From NCBI RefSeq assembly GCF_004310685.1, contig NZ_SISG01000001.1, positions 1,488,001 through 1,552,000 of the forward strand: 64,000 nt of DNA, written 5' to 3'. The translations under genes and the position numbers were made by a program. The notes below the pieces were generated by a model. It did not search any database, was not told the DNA's origin, and saw only the letters and a program-made list of their open reading frames with translations. Source of the stretch: Glaciihabitans arcticus. Lineage in GTDB: Bacteria; Actinomycetota; Actinomycetes; Actinomycetales; Microbacteriaceae. Each line of letters begins with the position of its first letter. Position 1 is the first letter of the stretch. This document shows, piece by piece, positions 1-11,458 of this stretch.

Positions 1-1
1 C

Positions 2-646
2 GCACACTTCCAGATGGACACCCGAGGGCAGGGCTCCGGCTGGACGCTCGGCGCGACGGCCGATCCCGAAGGTTCGGGGCCGCAGTCCCCCGGCTTCCTC
101 ACCCGCGGCATCGATAGCCGCGAGACCTACTATTACCGGCGGGTGTTCACCGACGCCGTGCGGGCGATCGAGGCAGCGCGGTCTCTCGACTCGATCGACG
201 CATCCCGGGTCTCGGTTCTCGGCGGCAGCCAGGGCGGGGGCATTGCCCTCGCGGCCGCCGCGCTGGTTCCGGATGTCGCGGCGCTCGTCGCCTTCGTGCC
301 GTTCCTCTGCGATCTGCCGAGAGCGGCCGTCGTCACCGACAACGAGCCATACAAGGAGCTCGGGCGCTATCTCGCGGTGCATCGGGATTCCACGGCGCGC
401 GTGTTCGACGTGCTCCGGTACTTCGACGGGGTCAACTTCGCCCGCCGGGTCACCGCGCCCGCCTGGTTCTCGGCAGCGCTCATGGACCCCACCTGCCCGC
501 CGTCGACAGTGTTCGGCGCGTTCCACAACCTCACCGGCGAGAAGCACATCGAGGTGTGGCCATTCAACGCGCACGAGGGCGGCGGAACCTTCGACCAGGC
601 GCTCGCGCTCGAATTCATCGGAGAGGTTGTCGCACGTACCCGCTAA
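2..646 (+). CDS. Acetyl xylan esterase / cephalosporin-C deacetylase family hydrolase (5' truncated by window)
   Basis: The open frame runs from the window edge, so the N-terminus is missing; about 214 residues are visible against roughly 320 for the family. The nucleophile-elbow GGSQGGG carries the catalytic Ser, the Asp lies in MDPTCPPS and the His in NAHEGG near the C-terminus, in the order expected of an AXE1 alpha/beta hydrolase. The text MDTRGQGSGW just before it matches the conserved DxRGQG region of these esterases. Such enzymes deacetylate xylo-oligosaccharides or related acetyl esters in the cytoplasm. The GH43 glycosidase at 20.6 kb hints at plant-polymer use, but the two genes are far apart. 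An internal ATG at 14 is not the real start because homology continues upstream of it. Confidence 0.85.
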   Translation, partial: AHFQMDTRGQGSGWTLGATADPEGSGPQSPGFLTRGIDSRETYYYRRVFTDAVRAIEAARSLDSIDASRVSVLGGSQGGGIALAAAALVPDVAALVAFVPFLCDLPRAAVVTDNEPYKELGRYLAVHRDSTARVFDVLRYFDGVNFARRVTAPAWFSAALMDPTCPPSTVFGAFHNLTGEKHIEVWPFNAHEGGGTFDQALALEFIGEVVARTR

Positions 647-689
647 AGTAAACACCGTCCACAATGGACTCGAGCGGGCGGAGCCTTTT

Positions 690-3018
<2,329 letters not shown>

Positions 3019-3026
<8 letters not shown>

Positions 3027-3504
3027 CCTCACCCTCCCTGTCGTCGCGCACCGCGAGTCCGAGCACTACGTCGGCATCGCCGCCAAGGTCGCTATCGCCG
3101 ACTTCGGCACGGAGACTCCGAAGCACTTCGACGAGCTCGCCGCGTGGGCGAAGGATCACGGCGTGCAACCGGGTCTCGAGTTCATCAAGTACGACGTCAT
3201 CGACATGGCCGGCGTGCTCAGCATGGTGTTCTGTGTAGTGACCGAATCGGCCGTCGAGGGCGACGATCGCGTTGTCGCTGGGGTTCTTCCCGCCGGCGAC
3301 TATGGCACGACCACACTCACCGGCACCGTCGACGAGGTCTTCGACGCAACCGCGGTGCTCGTCGGCTGGGCCAAAGAACGCGGCGTGGAATGGGACGCGG
3401 CGGACACCGCCGAGGGGCACGCTTTTGTGAGCCGCATCGAGCGGTACCACACCGGTCCCGGCGAGAATCCCGAGGTTGTCGAGATCGCCATCAAGACGCG
3501 CTAA
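3019..3504 (+). CDS. GyrI-like / effector-binding domain protein
   Basis: A 161-residue protein whose sequence fits the GyrI-like small-molecule-binding fold (alternating strands with E-H-Y-V-G-I at the start and LPAGDYGTTTLTG in the middle). No HTH is present, so it is a stand-alone effector-binding or sequestering domain. ATG 3019 is preferred over ATG 3013 because AAGGAG at 3006-3011 then has a normal 7-nt spacing. The gene starts inside the end of the UvrA-like gene and ends tail-to-tail over acs. The coupling suggests both proteins respond to the same xenobiotic; this is inference, and the exact ligand is unknown. Confidence 0.7.
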
Positions 3505-5447
3505 CTTCTGGTCGTTGCCACGATCTCCTTGATCGTGTGCGGCACCGTCTCGTCCTGAAGCGAGGTGGTGTCGCCGAGCAGGCGGCCGTCGACGATGTCG
3601 GCGAGCAGGCGACGCATGATCTTTCCGCTGCGGGTCTTCGGCAGGTCGGGCACGACGTGGATCTCGCGCGGCACGGCTACCGGGCCGATCACCGAGCGCA
3701 CGTGCGCTTTGAGGGCGGCGACATCGACGTCTTGTCCTCCCCCGATGACGAAGGCGGCGATCGCCTCACCAGTCACCGGATCCGCGACCCCGACGACACC
3801 GGCTTCTCCTACCGTGGGATGCGAGACGAGGGCTGACTCGATCTCGATGGTGGAGAGGCGGTGACCCGAGACGTTGATCACGTCATCCACGCGCCCGAGC
3901 AGCCACACGTCTCCGTCGCCGTCGTATTTGGCGCCGTCGCCCGAGAAGAAGTACCCCTGCTCGGCGAAACGCGCCCAGTACGAGTCGCGATACCGCGCGG
4001 GGTTACCCCACACGGTGCGGGCCATGCCCGGCCAGGTGCCGGCGAGCACCAGGAGTCCGCCCGAGCCGTGCGGCACCTCGATCCCCTCGCCATCGACGAC
4101 AAGCGCGCGCAGGCCGGGCAGTGCGCGCAACGACGACCCTGGCTTCAGGGTGGAGACGCCCGGCAGCGGCGCCATGACCGCAGCACCCGTCTCGGACTGC
4201 CACCAGGTGTCGACTATGGGCGACCGCCCGCCGCCGATTCTCTCGTGGAACCAGACCCACGCTTCCGGGTTGATCGCCTCACCAACCGAGCCGAGCAGGC
4301 GCAGGCTGGAGAGGTCGTGCTGCGCGGGCGGGCCGTCGGGAAACCAGGTCATGAACGTGCGGATCAGCGTGGGCGCCGTGTAGTAGGTCGTCACGCCGTA
4401 GCGCTCGATGATCTCGAAGTGGCGATCGCGCGTCGGGGTGTTCGGTGTGCCCTCGTAGATCACTGAGGTGGTGCCGTTGGAGAGCGGACCGTAGAGCACG
4501 TACGAGTGCGCGGTGACCCAGGCGAGGTCGGCGGTGCACCAGTACACGTCATCTGGTTTCGCGTCGAAGACGGCCCAGTGGCTCCACGATGCGTGGGTGA
4601 GATACCCGCCGCTGGTGTGCACGAGTCCCTTCGGCTTGCCGGTGGTTCCGCTCGTGTAGATGATGAACAGCGGGGTCTCGGCGTCGAAGTATTTCGGTTC
4701 GTGGGTGTCGGGTGCGTTGTCGACAACGTCATGCCACCAGACGTCGCGGCCCTCGGTGAACGGCACGTCGTCACCGGTGCGCTTCACAACGAGCACGTGC
4801 TCGATGGATGCCACGCCCGCAACGGCCTCGTCCGCCGCGGCCTTGACCGGCACGGCGCTCCCCCGGCGGTACTGCCCGTCGGTGGTGACGAGCAGCTTCG
4901 CGCCGGTATCTTCGACGCGGAAACGCAGCGCCTCCGCCGAGAAGCCGCCGAACACGAGCGAGTGGATGGCCCCGATGCGCGCGATCGCGAGCGTGATGAT
5001 CACGGTCTCCGGGATGACCGGCAGGTAGACGACCACTCGGTCACCCTCGACGATGCCCAGCGCCTCGAGCGCGTTGGCCGCCTTGGCGACCTCGCGCTGC
5101 AGGTCCGCGTAGGTGAGCGTGCGGCGGTCGCCGGGCTCGCCCTCGAAGTGGAACGCGACGGTGTCACCGCGCCCCGCGTCCACGTGGCGGTCGACGCAGT
5201 TGACGGCGACGTTGAGTTTTCCGCCCGCGAACCAGGTGGCGACCGGGATGCTCTCGCCATCGGTCGGCGTCCACTCGTGCGCGCTGGTCCATGGTTCGGC
5301 CCAATCGAGGCGCTTCGCCTGGGTCTCCCAGAACGCGACCACGTCCTCCGGCTGGTCCCCCGACGTGACGTTGGCCTGTGCGGCGAAGTCGTCGGGTGCG
5401 GGGTAGCGGCGAAGCTCGGTCAGCAGGTTGCTTATCTCTTCAGACAT
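3501..5447 (-). CDS. acsA: Acetyl-CoA synthetase
   Basis: An AMP-forming acetate:CoA ligase that activates acetate to acetyl-CoA through acetyl-AMP in the cytoplasm. About 648 residues, the normal family length. The P-loop-like YTSGTTGKPKG, the WW(Q)SETG region, the hinge GRVDDVINVSGHR and the C-terminal PKTRSGKIMRR, whose lysine is the classical acetylation site controlling these enzymes, are all present. The start at 5447 gives MSEEISNLL; an upstream ATG at 5477 would add ten residues and neither has a convincing Shine-Dalgarno. It overlaps the GyrI-like gene by 4 nt tail-to-tail. Confidence 0.95.
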   Translation of the reverse strand: MSEEISNLLTELRRYPAPDDFAAQANVTSGDQPEDVVAFWETQAKRLDWAEPWTSAHEWTPTDGESIPVATWFAGGKLNVAVNCVDRHVDAGRGDTVAFHFEGEPGDRRTLTYADLQREVAKAANALEALGIVEGDRVVVYLPVIPETVIITLAIARIGAIHSLVFGGFSAEALRFRVEDTGAKLLVTTDGQYRRGSAVPVKAAADEAVAGVASIEHVLVVKRTGDDVPFTEGRDVWWHDVVDNAPDTHEPKYFDAETPLFIIYTSGTTGKPKGLVHTSGGYLTHASWSHWAVFDAKPDDVYWCTADLAWVTAHSYVLYGPLSNGTTSVIYEGTPNTPTRDRHFEIIERYGVTTYYTAPTLIRTFMTWFPDGPPAQHDLSSLRLLGSVGEAINPEAWVWFHERIGGGRSPIVDTWWQSETGAAVMAPLPGVSTLKPGSSLRALPGLRALVVDGEGIEVPHGSGGLLVLAGTWPGMARTVWGNPARYRDSYWARFAEQGYFFSGDGAKYDGDGDVWLLGRVDDVINVSGHRLSTIEIESALVSHPTVGEAGVVGVADPVTGEAIAAFVIGGGQDVDVAALKAHVRSVIGPVAVPREIHVVPDLPKTRSGKIMRRLLADIVDGRLLGDTTSLQDETVPHTIKEIVATTRS

Positions 5448-5527
5448 GTCCTTCGACGGTAGCGCGAGCGGGGACATCCCGAGTCACGCAGCGAAACGCC
5501 GCGTAACGTCAGCGCAGGATGCGCGGC

Positions 5528-6838
5528 TCAGCGCAGCCAGGCCTCGCCGCGCACCCGCAGGCCGAGGCTGAGCGCTCGGGCCGAGATGTAGCCGAGACCG
5601 AACGCGGCCCAGAGTCCGAGCAGGTTGCCCGCGCTGGCGCCGATCCAGAGCAGGGGCAGGTAGACGAGCAGCACGATCACGCCCGCGAGGGCGAGATAAC
5701 GGCCGTCGCCCGCGCCGATCAGCACCCCGTCGAGCACGAACACATAGCCGGCGAGTGGCACGCCGACAGCCATGAGCAGGGTGACAGGCACGAGCGCTTC
5801 TCGTACCGCCGCGTCATCCGTGAATACGAACCCGAGCACCGGCGAGAGTGCGGCGATGATCAGGCCGATCGCCACACCCGCAAGCAGACCGAAGCGCACC
5901 AGGCGGCGCTCCACGAGCCGCACGCGCTGCCTGTCGCCGGCTCCGAGCGAGTGGCCGATCATCGCCTGCCCGGCGATGGCGAGGGCGTCGAGAACAAAAG
6001 CGAGCAGCGAGAATACGGCGAGGGCGACGTTGAGCGCGGCGAGCTGGATCACGCCGAGCGCACTTCCGGCGAGCACTGTCGCGAGCATGGCGGCGCGCAG
6101 GGAGACGGTGCGCACGAGCAACCAGCCACCGGATGACGCGGCGAGCGTCACCCCCGCGAATCCGGGTCGCAGCTCCGCGCCCACGGCTCGCGCCGCCCGC
6201 ACCACACTCGCCACGAACCACAGCGCCATGCCCCACTGGGCAACGACGGTCCCCAGTGCGGATCCCGCGATGCCCCAGCCGAAGCCGTAGATGAAGACGG
6301 CATTGAGCACGGCGTTTGCGGCGAACCCGACCCCGACGATCAGCAGCGGGGTGCGGGTGTCCTGCAGTCCGCGCATGAGCCCGGTGGCCGCCAGCACGAG
6401 GAGCATGGCGGGCAGACCCCAGAGGGAGATCGTGAGGTAGGTGGTGGCGGCGGCAGTGACATCCTCTCGCGCACCGAACGCGTCGACGGCGGCGGAGGCA
6501 CCGAGCAGCCCGCTTATCAAGAGGAGGGCGCCGACCCCCGCGGCAAGCCAGAGTCCGTCGATGCCAGCCCGAACTGCGCCGCGTTCATCGCCCGAGCCCA
6601 GCAGCCGGGCCACTGCGGGTGTGGTCGCGTAGGCGAGGAAAACGAGCAGTCCGACTGCGGTCTGCAGGATGACGCTCGCGATGCCGAGCCCCGCGAGCGG
6701 CGCGCTACCGAGGTGACCGATGAGCGCCGTGTCGACGATGAGGAAGAGGGGTTCGGCGACGAGCGCGGCGAGAGTGGGGACGGCGAGGCGGAGGATCTCG
6801 GCGTCGAGGGGGTTGGGCCTACGGCCTGATTTCGACAT
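5528..6838 (-). CDS. MATE-family efflux transporter
   Basis: A 436-residue polytopic membrane protein with twelve predicted helices and the MATE pattern of an early LAVPTLAALVAEPLF-type helix 1 and a duplicated half after the centre (from about residue 225). DinF-type MATE proteins export drugs or toxic metabolites using Na+ or H+ gradients. The start ATG 6838 lies 2 nt after the stop of the upstream MFS gene, so the two exporters very likely form one operon. The substrate cannot be read from the sequence. Confidence 0.9.
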   Translation of the reverse strand: MSKSGRRPNPLDAEILRLAVPTLAALVAEPLFLIVDTALIGHLGSAPLAGLGIASVILQTAVGLLVFLAYATTPAVARLLGSGDERGAVRAGIDGLWLAAGVGALLLISGLLGASAAVDAFGAREDVTAAATTYLTISLWGLPAMLLVLAATGLMRGLQDTRTPLLIVGVGFAANAVLNAVFIYGFGWGIAGSALGTVVAQWGMALWFVASVVRAARAVGAELRPGFAGVTLAASSGGWLLVRTVSLRAAMLATVLAGSALGVIQLAALNVALAVFSLLAFVLDALAIAGQAMIGHSLGAGDRQRVRLVERRLVRFGLLAGVAIGLIIAALSPVLGFVFTDDAAVREALVPVTLLMAVGVPLAGYVFVLDGVLIGAGDGRYLALAGVIVLLVYLPLLWIGASAGNLLGLWAAFGLGYISARALSLGLRVRGEAWLR

Positions 6839-6840
6839 GC

Positions 6841-8199
6841 TCAATCGCCGGCGGGTGCGGCCGATGGGGTGCGCACCCGGAGCGAAACGAGGAACGCGAC
6901 GACGGCGAGCACTGTCGTGAAGGCCATCACGGCGGCGAAGGAGCCGCCGCCGACCGCGTAGAAGATGAGGCCGGCGAAGGCGATGGAGGTCGCGCTGCCG
7001 GTGGTGTCCATGTTGGACATGGCGGCGCTGTTGAATCCCTGGTCGCGTTCGGTCGAGTACGCGAGCACGAGCGTGCTGATGCGCGGGAAGACGAGTCCCA
7101 TCCCGAGGCCGGCGAGCAGCCATCCCGAAGCCGCGACAAACGGTGACAGGACGAGGAACGCGCTGACGAACTGAACCGCGATACCGGCGAGCAGGATGCT
7201 GGCGCCCACGCGCATGACAGTGTCGTGCGACATGCGGTCGTCGATGCGCCCCTGCGCTGCGGAGCCCACGGCCCAGGAGATCGCGCCCACAGTGAGGATG
7301 ACGCCGGCCAGCCCCACCGGCAGCTTGTACACCTCGATGAGCTGGTACGGCAGGTAGACCTCGGTGGAGAAGAAGGCGGCGGCGACCGCTCCGCGCAGGA
7401 AGATCGTGGCGGGCAGCCCGCGCTTCACGAGCAGTGTGCCCTTCGGCACGAGGGATCGAATGGCAACGATGACGACGACGAGGGCCGCGCCGGCGAGCCA
7501 CCACGCATTGGCGCCGGCGATCTCGCGGGCGACGCTGATCAGCACAACGCCGGTCGCCACGATGACCGCCCAGATCACGCTGATCGTATTGCCGGGCACG
7601 CCGGTGGATGCGTCGCTGATCCACAGGGCTTTGAGCGCCGGAAAGATGGTGCCGGCTGCGACCAGCACGAGAACTCCGACCCCGAGGAACACCCAGTGCC
7701 AGCTGATCGTCTCGGCGACGACGCCCGCCACGGGTGGTCCCACGAGGCTCGGCAGCACCCAGGCGGCTGCGAAGACGGCGAAGATCTTGGGATGCAACGC
7801 CGCCGGGTAGATACGGGCGACGACCACATACAGGCACACGTTGACGGCCCCGGATCCGAAACCCTGAAGGAAGCGACCGACCACGAAAGTGATCATGTCG
7901 GTCGCGAAGCCGGATACGAGGAGTCCGACGAGGAACACGGACACCGCGGCGACGAGTGGACGCGACGGGCCGCGGCGGTCGGCCCAGCCTCCCGCTATGA
8001 CGGTACCGACGACGCTTGCGGCGAGGGTGCTGGCGAAGGCGACGGAGTACAGCGACTCCCCGTCGAGGTCTTTGGTGACGATCGGCATGATCGTGGTCAC
8101 GGCGAGGGCCTCGAACGCGCCGAGAAAGATGAGGGCGAAGGCGCCGATGGTGGTCCAGAGCAGGCGCGGAGAGGTGAGGGTTTCCGGCGCTGTGGTCAT
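6841..8199 (-). CDS. MFS transporter (DHA-type drug exporter)
   Basis: A 452-residue major-facilitator protein. It has many hydrophobic helices, the motif A-like GGWADRRGPSRP loop between helices 2 and 3, and a motif B-like GRFLQGFGSG. The overall order resembles the EmrB/QacA group, though the length is nearer 12-14 TM. Likely a proton-driven exporter in the plasma membrane. It is the first gene of a two-gene unit with the MATE exporter that begins 2 nt after its stop. The ATG has a TAGCCT element 9 nt upstream, which may be its -10 box. Confidence 0.9.
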   Translation of the reverse strand: MTTAPETLTSPRLLWTTIGAFALIFLGAFEALAVTTIMPIVTKDLDGESLYSVAFASTLAASVVGTVIAGGWADRRGPSRPLVAAVSVFLVGLLVSGFATDMITFVVGRFLQGFGSGAVNVCLYVVVARIYPAALHPKIFAVFAAAWVLPSLVGPPVAGVVAETISWHWVFLGVGVLVLVAAGTIFPALKALWISDASTGVPGNTISVIWAVIVATGVVLISVAREIAGANAWWLAGAALVVVIVAIRSLVPKGTLLVKRGLPATIFLRGAVAAAFFSTEVYLPYQLIEVYKLPVGLAGVILTVGAISWAVGSAAQGRIDDRMSHDTVMRVGASILLAGIAVQFVSAFLVLSPFVAASGWLLAGLGMGLVFPRISTLVLAYSTERDQGFNSAAMSNMDTTGSATSIAFAGLIFYAVGGGSFAAVMAFTTVLAVVAFLVSLRVRTPSAAPAGD

Positions 8200-8248
8200 G
8201 GTGGTTCTAGGCTACCGCCGCGCGGTGTCAGCGGCCGGGCGACGACCG

Positions 8249-9034
8249 CTAGTGCGGCGAGCTCAGGTCCGGGTAGAGCGCGGTGGATCCTTGGCATCCC
8301 AGTTCCCCGGGCTGTAGCAGCACAGGTGCCGCGTAGAGCTGCTCGACCACGCCATCGGCCAGGCGGAGGAGAACACAGTCGTTCTCGTCACCCATCGCGA
8401 CACCGACCTCGCCATCCTTGATCTCCACCGAGGGCGGAGCGGCCGTCGAGAATTCGCCCTCGGGCGCCTCGAGCAGCGCGGCAATCGAGGCGGCCACGGA
8501 TTCCTCCGAGGGAAGCGTGCTGCCCAGCGATGCCAACACCGACGAGGCCGCTTCGAAGGCATTTGCCGCAATGACCGGATACACGGTCTCGTCGATGGGT
8601 GGGGTGACGGCGGCCGCGTCATCCGGGCAATCAATCGTGGCGATGCCCTCGGGGCCATCCCAGCCGCTCAGAGTGTCGGTGGCGCCATAGAACGTGAAGT
8701 CGACCGAGAAACAGAATGGTCCGAGCTCCTCAGCGGGATACACCGTCGTGTCGGTGACGGCCGGGGAGAGGAACTGCAGGCTGCCGAACACGTCGCCGAG
8801 TGAGGCGGCGGGTGTGGATGTAATCCCGATCATGGTGAGGTCCGCGGGAATGATCTCGGTGGCGGCGCGCGCGACGAAGTTGATGTCATCGCGGTTCTGC
8901 TGACTGAGGTCTGAGGCGAGCTCGGCAACACGTTCGCGCGCGGCGAGCGCTTGCGGCGCAGGTTCAGCCGTCGGGCTCGACGCACATCCCGTCAGCACCA
9001 TGGCGACGGCCAGTAGAACGAGAGGTATACGCAC
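8249..9034 (-). CDS. Putative lipoprotein of unknown function
   Basis: A 261-residue secreted lipoprotein. The signal peptide is short, VRIPLVLLAVAMV, followed by the lipobox LTGC and a Ser/Pro-rich linker. The rest is soluble, rich in Asp, Glu and Ala, with several cysteines, and I recognise no family. A longer frame to 9121 exists, but it would overlap the divergent hydrolase; the GTG at 9034 both begins the signal peptide and has TACATT exactly 6 nt upstream. It faces the alpha/beta-hydrolase gene across a very short divergent promoter region. Confidence 0.75.
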   Translation of the reverse strand: MRIPLVLLAVAMVLTGCASSPTAEPAPQALAARERVAELASDLSQQNRDDINFVARAATEIIPADLTMIGITSTPAASLGDVFGSLQFLSPAVTDTTVYPAEELGPFCFSVDFTFYGATDTLSGWDGPEGIATIDCPDDAAAVTPPIDETVYPVIAANAFEAASSVLASLGSTLPSEESVAASIAALLEAPEGEFSTAAPPSVEIKDGEVGVAMGDENDCVLLRLADGVVEQLYAAPVLLQPGELGCQGSTALYPDLSSPH

Positions 9035-9040
9035 CGCATT

Positions 9041-9046
9041 AATGTA
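9041..9046 (-). promoter_or_regulatory. -10 element, leaderless start of lipoprotein gene
   Basis: TACATT on the minus strand followed by exactly six bases and then GTG 9034; no Shine-Dalgarno lies upstream. Confidence 0.5.
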
Positions 9047-9059
9047 GCCGATAGTGCGG

Positions 9060-9065
9060 AACAAT
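9060..9065 (+). promoter_or_regulatory. -10-like element before alpha/beta hydrolase
   Basis: AACAAT followed by six bases and GTG 9072. It matches only nAnnnT, so it is weaker than most others in this window. Confidence 0.3.
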
Positions 9066-9071
9066 GGACCC

Positions 9072-9833
9072 GTGACCGAACCCCGTTTTGTGATGTCCGC
9101 CGAGGGTGTGCGAATCGCCACCTACGAGTTCGGCGAAGAAGGCCAGCCGACCGTCGTCGCCGTGCACGGCTTCAGTTCGAGCGGGCTGTCGAACTGGCAG
9201 CAGTCCGGCTGGGTGCGCGATCTCACCCGAGCCGGGTTCCGCGTGCTTGCCCTCGACCAGCGCGGCCACGGCGCGAGTGACAAACCGCATGACACGGCCA
9301 GCTACTCGATGGAGATCCTCGTCGCCGACCTGCTCACCGTGCTCGACACGTACATGATCGACGAGACCGCGCTGCTCGGCTACTCGCTGGGCGCCCGCGT
9401 CAGCTGGCACGCCGCACTGGACGCCCCCGATCGTGTCACCCGAGCGGTGCTGGGCGGCATCCCGGACGGCGACCCGCTCACCCGGTTCCAGGTCGACCAG
9501 GCCCGCGCGGCCATCGCAAACGGCACCAGGGCGGAAGACCCCCTCACGCAGGGCTACCTGAAGATGGCGAGCGGCCTGCCGGGCAATGACCTGGGGGCGC
9601 TCGTCTCGCTCGTGGAGGGGATGCGGGGCGGCCCACAGCCGGATCCCGGCAATGCGCCCGAGCAACCCCTGCTGTTCGCCACCGGGTCGGAGGACCCGAT
9701 TCTCGACGCGTCGCGGAGGCTCGCCGGGCTCATCCCGAACGCGGAATTCGTTGCGATCCCGGGGCGCCACCATCTCAACGCCCCCACCTCGTCCGATTTC
9801 CGTGCGGCCGGGCTGCAGTTCCTGCAGCGCTAG
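9072..9833 (+). CDS. Alpha/beta-fold hydrolase
   Basis: A 253-residue single-domain alpha/beta hydrolase. The oxyanion region VVAVHGFSSS, the strand LALDQRGHGASDKP, the nucleophile elbow GYSLGARV (Ser), the acid in GSEDPI and the catalytic His in IPGRHHLNAP are all in place. The substrate is unknown; such proteins are typically esterases or lactonases in the cytoplasm. GTG 9072 was chosen over GTG 9054 because homology starts with the TEPRFVMSAEGV segment and a -10-like hexamer sits 6 nt before it. It ends 4 nt into the convergent membrane-protein gene. Confidence 0.85.
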   Translation: MTEPRFVMSAEGVRIATYEFGEEGQPTVVAVHGFSSSGLSNWQQSGWVRDLTRAGFRVLALDQRGHGASDKPHDTASYSMEILVADLLTVLDTYMIDETALLGYSLGARVSWHAALDAPDRVTRAVLGGIPDGDPLTRFQVDQARAAIANGTRAEDPLTQGYLKMASGLPGNDLGALVSLVEGMRGGPQPDPGNAPEQPLLFATGSEDPILDASRRLAGLIPNAEFVAIPGRHHLNAPTSSDFRAAGLQFLQR

Positions 9834-10882
9834 CGCCGCCGCTTCGGCGGCTGTGGCTTGCTCGGGCCCGGCGCGGGCTCGTGCGACACCGGCTTGCGCT
9901 TCCGCTTCAGGGTGACGCCCTCGGTCACCAGTTTCCGCAGTCGCTCAGGAGTGGCTCGTCCAAGTGTCGCGGCTGAGGCGGCGTCGACCGCCAGCTGGAT
10001 GGCGGACTCGTCCCCGGAGCGAATGTCGACAACTCGACGTCTCTGCTCGCGCAGCACCTGGTCCACCTCGGCGCGAATCCAGGTATCGAATGCCGTGGGC
10101 GGAGGTCCGAGGTGGGAGCCCTCGGCCAGGCCTGCCTCGCGGACGCGGGCCACCTTTCGCTGCCGGGCCCGCTCCCGGCTCGCGACTCCGGCGAGATACT
10201 TCTCGTCAGCAGCCCATTCGGCGGGCGTCGGCCTGAGCGACAGCGGCACCCCGATCCGAAACAGCCAGACCGCCCCGACCAGCGCAGCGAGCACGACAAC
10301 ACACGCGACCACCTGCGCGAGGGAGCCGACCGCGGGGCGACCCACCTGGGTCGTGACGACCAGTAACGCGACATAACAGAGTGAGGATGACGCCAGCACG
10401 GGCCACGATGGCGACCACCCGAGCTGGCTGACGAAGGTCCACCAGGCCGTGTACCTCGTCTGCCGAACCGGCAGGAAAAGGGGGTGCATTCGCGCTCCCG
10501 CGTTGAAAGCGAGCAGCTCGGCGGAGTACGCCGGTGTCACGGCGCGCGCCGCGAGTGCCCACATCAGGGCGGCCTGCGAGGTGGTGCCCGCCACCAGCAT
10601 CAGCAGGAACCAGCCAGCCAGCGGCGAGACGACCACCAACCACACGACTGTCGTCGGGTCGAGAGTTGTGTCACTGGTGAGGCCGGCTCCGAGGACAAAG
10701 CCGATCATGACCAGGCAAGCGGCGGCCAACAGCGTCCACAGCAGGGCGTACAGCCCGTAGCCGATCGATCTCGCGGCGGGCGAGGCGATCTTCGGGTTCT
10801 TCACCGTCAGATAGTTGGGCTGAACCTGCGATTGGGCGAATAACAGAACCCGATCGGTCAGGGATGACGTCGCTCGGGCCAT
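9830..10882 (-). CDS. Membrane protein, paralogue of the 12709-13341 gene
   Basis: A 350-residue protein with four or five predicted transmembrane helices in residues 35-215 and a long basic cytoplasmic tail ending PPKRRR. I recognise no named family. Its central block (LFLPVRQTRYTAWWTF...) lines up with LYLFIPIRRSRWTDFWAV... of the gene at 12709-13341, so the two are paralogues. They lie either side of a PadR-controlled operon and may share a role in the membrane. The ATG has TACGCT 6 nt upstream, indicating a separate leaderless transcript. Confidence 0.65.
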   Translation of the reverse strand: MARATSSLTDRVLLFAQSQVQPNYLTVKNPKIASPAARSIGYGLYALLWTLLAAACLVMIGFVLGAGLTSDTTLDPTTVVWLVVVSPLAGWFLLMLVAGTTSQAALMWALAARAVTPAYSAELLAFNAGARMHPLFLPVRQTRYTAWWTFVSQLGWSPSWPVLASSSLCYVALLVVTTQVGRPAVGSLAQVVACVVVLAALVGAVWLFRIGVPLSLRPTPAEWAADEKYLAGVASRERARQRKVARVREAGLAEGSHLGPPPTAFDTWIRAEVDQVLREQRRRVVDIRSGDESAIQLAVDAASAATLGRATPERLRKLVTEGVTLKRKRKPVSHEPAPGPSKPQPPKRRR

Positions 10883-10888
10883 GGCCTC

Positions 10889-10894
10889 AGCGTA
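10889..10894 (-). promoter_or_regulatory. -10 element of the 9830-10882 gene
   Basis: TACGCT on the minus strand, six bases before ATG 10882. Confidence 0.5.
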
Positions 10895-10903
10895 ACGGCA
10901 CGC

Positions 10904-11458
10904 TCAGCGCCGTGCCTTCACGAGCAGCCAGATACCGGTGACAAGCGCGGTCCCCCAGAGCACGAATACGGACTGGATGAGGAGCAGGTGCGGCACCGAC
11001 AGGGTGTTGGTGAACAACGCGGCCACGCCGTCCTCGGGAAGTTTCCTGGCCGCACCGACGATCGTGCCGACGGCGATCGCAAAGAGGGCGGAGATGCCCG
11101 CGACGACGGCCGGCGCGATCGCCACCGCCCACTTCTGCCGCCGGGTCCAGGCGCGCGAGCCGGTCATCAGGCTGATGCCCACGCCCCAGCCGATCACGGG
11201 CACCACGATGCCGCCGATCCCCACCAGGATCGCCGTAACGATAGTTCTCCAGCGCGGTTCGAGCGGCTGCTCACTACGAGCGCCGGCCGCGATCACTGCG
11301 GGGTCGCCGAGCGCGGCGATGCGCGCGGCAGCCTCGGCGTCATCCAGACCCGTCAGTTCTTCTCGCACGCCGGCCAGAATCTCTTCGCGCGATTCGCGGG
11401 GAACGTCGGCAAGTGCGTGCGCCAGGTCCTTGAGATAGCGGGATGTCACGTCGGTCAT
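10904..11458 (-). CDS. DUF1700-like HAAS-domain membrane protein (short)
   Basis: A 184-residue protein with an N-terminal helical HAAS/DUF1700-type domain (residues 1-50, YLKDLAHALADVPRESREEILAG) and four hydrophobic helices behind it. This architecture is the usual partner of PadR regulators; the HAAS domain is thought to act in membrane signalling. Its first 55 residues are near-duplicates of those of the upstream gene, so the pair arose by tandem duplication. Start ATG 11458 overlaps the upstream stop by 4 nt (ATGA), implying coupled translation in the PadR operon. Confidence 0.8.
   Translation of the reverse strand: MTDVTSRYLKDLAHALADVPRESREEILAGVREELTGLDDAEAAARIAALGDPAVIAAGARSEQPLEPRWRTIVTAILVGIGGIVVPVIGWGVGISLMTGSRAWTRRQKWAVAIAPAVVAGISALFAIAVGTIVGAARKLPEDGVAALFTNTLSVPHLLLIQSVFVLWGTALVTGIWLLVKARR

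Noticed and set aside
4506-5462. 318-codon plus-strand frame opposite acetyl-CoA synthetase
   Set aside because: Antisense shadow of acs, with a composition typical of complementary GC-rich codons.
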